DNA from: CAJQQY01 sp964352225
GTDB lineage: Bacteria; Bacteroidota; Bacteroidia; Chitinophagales; Saprospiraceae
Assembly (NCBI GenBank): GCA_964352225.1
Contig: CAYGRM010000105.1
Coordinates: 1-17,904, forward strand
DNA: 17,904 nt
Direction of reading: 5' to 3'
Each line of letters starts with the position of its first letter. The first letter of the stretch is position 1. Positions 15,251 through 17,904 of this stretch are shown here, one piece after another. The notes beneath the pieces are model-generated. The model had not been told where the DNA came from and did no database searches. It saw only the letters and a program-made list of their open reading frames with translations. A program made the position numbers and the translations under genes.

Positions 15251-15634
15251 TTAACTAGGAGCATGCAAATGCTTAGAGACAAATCCTCTAAAATTAACTT
15301 TCAATTTTTCAAAATCAGTAACGAATTCATCTAGTTTTTCGCGAGTTTCGGTATGTCCCCACAAGTCCAATTCATTGATAGATTTGCTATCGGTCAAATG
15401 TCTTTCATGTAGAATTATCTGTCGTCGAAAACCGCTTATTTGAGTTAATTTTTTAGAAAGAATTTTTTGATACTCATCCACATGTTCAATGATTGAATAT
15501 AAATCAGAGAATTCAAATAATACCTTTTCTAGTTCCTTTTGAAAGATGCGAATTTCATCTTGATAAAAATCCAAAGAGCTAATCCATTCTCGATGCTCTT
15601 GATGATGAAATTGAGTTGAGTCAATTGTTGTCAT
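15251..15634 (-). CDS. Small helical protein of the stress cluster, function unknown
   Basis: I choose the start at 15634 (MTTIDSTQFHHQEH), giving 127 residues; the frame is open 18 codons upstream, but that extension is basic and runs towards the regulatory boxes. The protein is almost wholly helical with heptad-like patterns (FYQDEIRIFQKELEKVLFEF; EKLKVNFRGFVSKHL) and no signal peptide or membrane segment, so a cytoplasmic coiled-coil bundle is likely. Histidines cluster at the start (HHQEH) and recur (H in EHVDEY, LHERHL, WGHTE, KHLH), but the spacing does not match a hemerythrin. It stands between hsp20 (same strand, downstream) and the divergent beta-lactamase-like gene, and one FNR-like palindrome lies on its side of the shared region. 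No family recognised. Confidence 0.75.
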   Translation of the reverse strand: MTTIDSTQFHHQEHREWISSLDFYQDEIRIFQKELEKVLFEFSDLYSIIEHVDEYQKILSKKLTQISGFRRQIILHERHLTDSKSINELDLWGHTETREKLDEFVTDFEKLKVNFRGFVSKHLHAPS

Positions 15635-15697
15635 TTTTTTTCTATAAAAATATAGGTTCAATTTTTTCCAAAGAATGATTTCTATCATTACTTCATG

Positions 15698-15776
15698 TGA
15701 TATTAATCAATGATGAAAATCACTAATAACTATTGACAAAAGTCATAAATCCTCCTTCTTGCTTCTCCTACTTTTG
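15698..15776 (+). promoter_or_regulatory. Three FNR-like boxes and promoter of the beta-lactamase-like gene
   Basis: Palindromes TGATATTAATCA (15698-15709), TGATGAAAATCA (15711-15722) and TGACAAAAGTCA (15734-15745) precede TACTTTTG (15769-15776). The last box is centred 33 bp from the centre of TACTTTTG; the middle box is 23 bp further out. The first box may serve the divergent small gene, whose best promoter-like match (ATTCTTTG on the minus strand, 15676-15669) is imperfect and 31 bp away. The plus-strand transcript would start near 15780, leaving a leader of about eight bases. Confidence 0.7.
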
Positions 15777-15787
15777 AAAGAAAAAAA

Positions 15788-17038
15788 ATGAGAGATATTT
15801 TGAAAAAAGCATTAATGATGAGTTTGATGCTAATATTTAGCGGAAGTGTTTTTTCTCAAAAAACTATTGCGGAACATGTGGATAAGTTGGGAATGAAGTA
15901 TGTAAAAAAGAGAAAGAATCATGGACTCGTTATTGGAATCATCCATGCCAACGAAATATCAGTTAAGTCTTATGGGCAGATGAGTAAGAGTGATCCGACA
16001 GTACCTGATGCGAATTCTATTTTTGAAATTGGCGCAGCGACTTCTGTTTTTACCACCACTTTAATGCAACTTCAAGCAGATAAAAATAAATTTCAACAAC
16101 ATGATCCTGTTCAAATATATTTAGATCTTGAAACTAATATTCCAGCATATCATCCGCTGAAATGCGTCAACGTCAACTTGGTTCCCAATATCCAAAATAA
16201 TGAACCGGTGGGAGGGCAAGTATATCGATGCTATGAAGATCTTAATGCGAAGCCAGAGTGTATTACTTTTTGTGATTTAGCTACACATATTTCTGGACTT
16301 CCGGCATCACCTAAAGGATGGTTTAAGTGGAATGCGATGAGGAAAAATAAGTTGGAAGACGAGTTTCAAGATTTTACGGTCGAAAAATATTTCATTAGAC
16401 TTCAAGGTCTAAAATTAGAATATGTACCGGGAACAAAATATATCCATTCGGATTTTGGAATTGCATTGTTAGGAAATGCGATGAGCAAAATCTCTGGACT
16501 TTCTTACGAGCAACTTTTAGCTCAGGAATTATTGAAACCTTTAGGTATGAAAAATACCCAATTGACTTTTCCTCAGAATACTGGACTACGAATTGTTCCC
16601 GGTCATAATCGAAAAGGAAAGCCAGTCGCCCCTTGGAATTTTGATGCGATGGCTCCGGCTGCAGGATTAAAGACTTCGATGAATGACTTACTGACTTTTG
16701 TAGGAGCAAATCTTACTCCACCTACTAAAGTTTTTGAAAATGCCTTTGCAGAGGTACAACAAAGTAAAGTAGATATTCTTTTCGGAAAAGGAGGAAGATC
16801 TACCTCAATAGGATATGGGTGGTACTCTAGCACGTTGACTCAAGAGTCTAATTTGCCAGTAGTTTGGACGAATGGAGGAACCGGAGGTTTTCGATCTTTT
16901 ATTGGATTGATTAAAGATACGAACACGGCGGTGGTGATTTTATCGAACGCTGCTAATAGTGTTGACGAAATGGGATTTGAGATTTTAGAAGTATTAAATA
17001 CTGCCCAAACCAAGAAAAAAGTAGTTGTAAACAAATAG
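15788..17038 (+). CDS. Secreted serine beta-lactamase-fold protein with altered catalytic motifs
   Basis: A 416-residue protein with a signal peptide (ending SGSVFSQ, about residue 24) and the overall layout of the class C beta-lactamase / penicillin-binding-protein-like serine hydrolases: FEIG near 79-82, DLATHISGLP (163-172), LLG followed by the LKPLGMKNT motif (249-257), GYGW (342-345) and NGGTGGFRSFIG (362-373). All three catalytic motifs are changed: the S-x-x-K tetrad is A83-A-T-S86, the Y-x-N motif is H220-S-D222, and the histidine usual before NGG is T361. An insertion before DLATHISGLP has four cysteines (126, 148, 158, 162), perhaps two disulphides. It is therefore probably a pseudoenzyme that binds peptidoglycan or peptides without cleaving, although the fold is intact. 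A CBS gene follows 26 bp downstream. Its promoter has FNR-like boxes. Confidence 0.85.
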   Translation: MRDILKKALMMSLMLIFSGSVFSQKTIAEHVDKLGMKYVKKRKNHGLVIGIIHANEISVKSYGQMSKSDPTVPDANSIFEIGAATSVFTTTLMQLQADKNKFQQHDPVQIYLDLETNIPAYHPLKCVNVNLVPNIQNNEPVGGQVYRCYEDLNAKPECITFCDLATHISGLPASPKGWFKWNAMRKNKLEDEFQDFTVEKYFIRLQGLKLEYVPGTKYIHSDFGIALLGNAMSKISGLSYEQLLAQELLKPLGMKNTQLTFPQNTGLRIVPGHNRKGKPVAPWNFDAMAPAAGLKTSMNDLLTFVGANLTPPTKVFENAFAEVQQSKVDILFGKGGRSTSIGYGWYSSTLTQESNLPVVWTNGGTGGFRSFIGLIKDTNTAVVILSNAANSVDEMGFEILEVLNTAQTKKKVVVNK

Positions 17039-17064
17039 ATTTTTTAACTCTAAAAAATAATAAA

Positions 17065-17496
17065 ATGAATATCCAAGCTCCAATCTCAAGTATTATGACA
17101 ACTGATTTAATGGTTGTTCAACCGGAAGATAAAGTTGTAATAGTTAGAGACATCATGGATGTCAATGAGATCCATCATGTGCCGGTTGTTAATTTTAATA
17201 AGCTTGTTGGATTGATCAGTAAGTCTGATTTATTGCATTTTCTTAAAGGTATGAATTATAACTCATATCAAGATTTGATGAATGATGTTCGATTGAAAAA
17301 TTATACTGCGGAGGAAATTATGACGGAAGATTTAGAATGTTTACAGCCGGAAGATTCCATCGAAAAAGCAATTGAGTTATTTCAAAAAAATAGATTTCAT
17401 GCTATTCCAATTGTTAAAGATGATAATTCCTTAGTTGGAATTATTACTACTTTTGATATTATCAATTTGATTTTGAAAAAAGAGGTGAGTGCTTAA
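17065..17496 (+). CDS. Two-CBS-domain protein
   Basis: A 143-residue cytoplasmic protein made of a CBS pair and nothing else. CBS1 (about 6-62) has ISSIMTTDLMVVQPED and HHVPVVNFNKLVGLISKSDL. CBS2 (about 80-140) has AEEIMTEDLECLQPED and HAIPIVKDDNSLVGIITTFDI. Each has the G-hydrophobic-(I/V)-(S/T)-x-x-D pattern whose Asp contacts ribose in nucleotide-binding members, so binding of AMP, ATP or a related ligand is plausible. Stand-alone CBS pairs act as sensors or regulate partner proteins; the partner is unknown. It follows the beta-lactamase-like gene by 26 bp with no terminator between, so both are probably driven by the FNR-like-box promoter. The mycobacterial Hrp1 of the DosR dormancy set has the same two-CBS build. 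Confidence 0.9.
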   Translation: MNIQAPISSIMTTDLMVVQPEDKVVIVRDIMDVNEIHHVPVVNFNKLVGLISKSDLLHFLKGMNYNSYQDLMNDVRLKNYTAEEIMTEDLECLQPEDSIEKAIELFQKNRFHAIPIVKDDNSLVGIITTFDIINLILKKEVSA

Positions 17497-17904
17497 TTTC
17501 TTTTAATAAATTAAAGGCATGAATTTTATAAACTAAGCAGTATTATTCTGAAAAGGGATTTATGATTTAGTTTTTGGTTCGACTATAACAATACATTTAC
17601 GAAATTTTTTAATCTAAAGAATTCCCCGATGCTTGCCTCGGGTGCAGAGAACTAAAGAATAGGTGAATGAACAAAAGGACTTAAGTGCAAATTATACTAT
17701 AATTAAGATAAGTGATACTTTGAAAAACTCACCACAGGTTACTCAGATTTTCACAGATTAATTACTATCTGTGAAAATTTGAGTAATCTGTGGTGAATAA
17801 AAATTTTATAAATATGAATGCCCCAAGTTAATAAGTTCGTTCAAATAGCAATTAGGGAATAGTATTTTAGACGCTGACTTTTTATGAATTTTTTATGACC
17901 TTTT
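17497..17904. other. Right-edge stretch without a gene
   Basis: About 400 bp with no convincing coding frame. It holds an AT-rich weak hairpin just after the CBS gene (CTTTTAAT/ATTAAAG near 17503-17519), a small stem CCCGA/TCGGG at 17625-17642, and the large palindrome at 17729-17796. No clear terminator with a T-run was seen for the CBS operon. Confidence 0.5.
17729..17796. repeat. Palindromic repeat with 30-bp arms
   Basis: Arms 17729-17758 and 17767-17796 match as an inverted repeat at 28 of 30 positions around an eight-base loop. The arms begin TCACCACAG and end TTTTCACAGAT. Repeats with this ACCACAG...CACAGAT wording are, as I recall, dispersed in many environmental bacterial genomes, so this is probably one copy of a REP- or MITE-like palindrome rather than a dedicated terminator. 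Confidence 0.7.

Noticed and set aside
15251..15634. Hemerythrin-like protein
   Set aside because: Histidines are frequent and the protein is helical, but the spacing of the H and E ligands of hemerythrins (H-x-x-x-E and H-x-x-x-H sets) is absent.
1..17904. CRISPR array
   Set aside because: No regularly spaced short direct repeats were seen; the repeats present are gene duplications or inverted repeats.

Overview
The window looks like chromosome of a Bacteroidota bacterium. It is AT-rich, several genes start on ATG without a Shine-Dalgarno sequence, TAnnTTTG promoter elements precede several genes, and the integrase and replication-type winged-helix gene are of a kind common in that phylum. 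I would guess a Saprospiria- or Chitinophagia-like lineage, with low certainty.

Left part, 1 to about 6.9 kb, all minus strand: a run of genes for secreted proteins. It begins with an SGNH/GDSL hydrolase, followed 29 bp later by a 736-residue protein with a ricin-like lectin region. Three tandem paralogues follow, sharing a cysteine-bearing beta-rich domain of about 170 residues. Two of them are identical over 328 bp and then change abruptly into unrelated C-terminal regions; the third has no signal peptide and no C-terminal region. The ricin protein seems to end in the same type of domain. A further MKK-starting gene overlaps the last stop codon and leaves the window.

Middle part, about 7.5 to 11.1 kb: a mobile-element module of tyrosine recombinase, winged-helix replication-type protein and a small protein made of two internal repeats, all minus strand. 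A palindrome and a strong hairpin near 11.0 kb are a plausible element end. The other end was not found, so whether the secretion operon is cargo stays open.

Right part, 11.3 to 17.5 kb: a DUF819 membrane protein, a nitroreductase, a double-domain universal stress protein, an Hsp20, a small helical protein, a secreted beta-lactamase-fold protein whose catalytic motifs are all altered, and a two-CBS-domain protein. Three promoters here (usp, hsp20, beta-lactamase-like plus CBS) share one architecture: a TGAY-N4-RTCA palindrome centred exactly 33 bp upstream of the centre of a TAnnTTTG element, and a second palindrome 22 to 23 bp further out. This is the most striking signal in the window. It indicates co-regulation by a CRP/FNR-family activator, probably under low oxygen, redox or nitrosative stress. 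The gene content (Usp, Hsp20, nitroreductase, CBS) resembles the mycobacterial DosR dormancy set. No regulator gene is present in the window.

The right edge (17.5 to 17.9 kb) has no gene; it carries a 30-bp-arm palindromic repeat that looks like a dispersed element.
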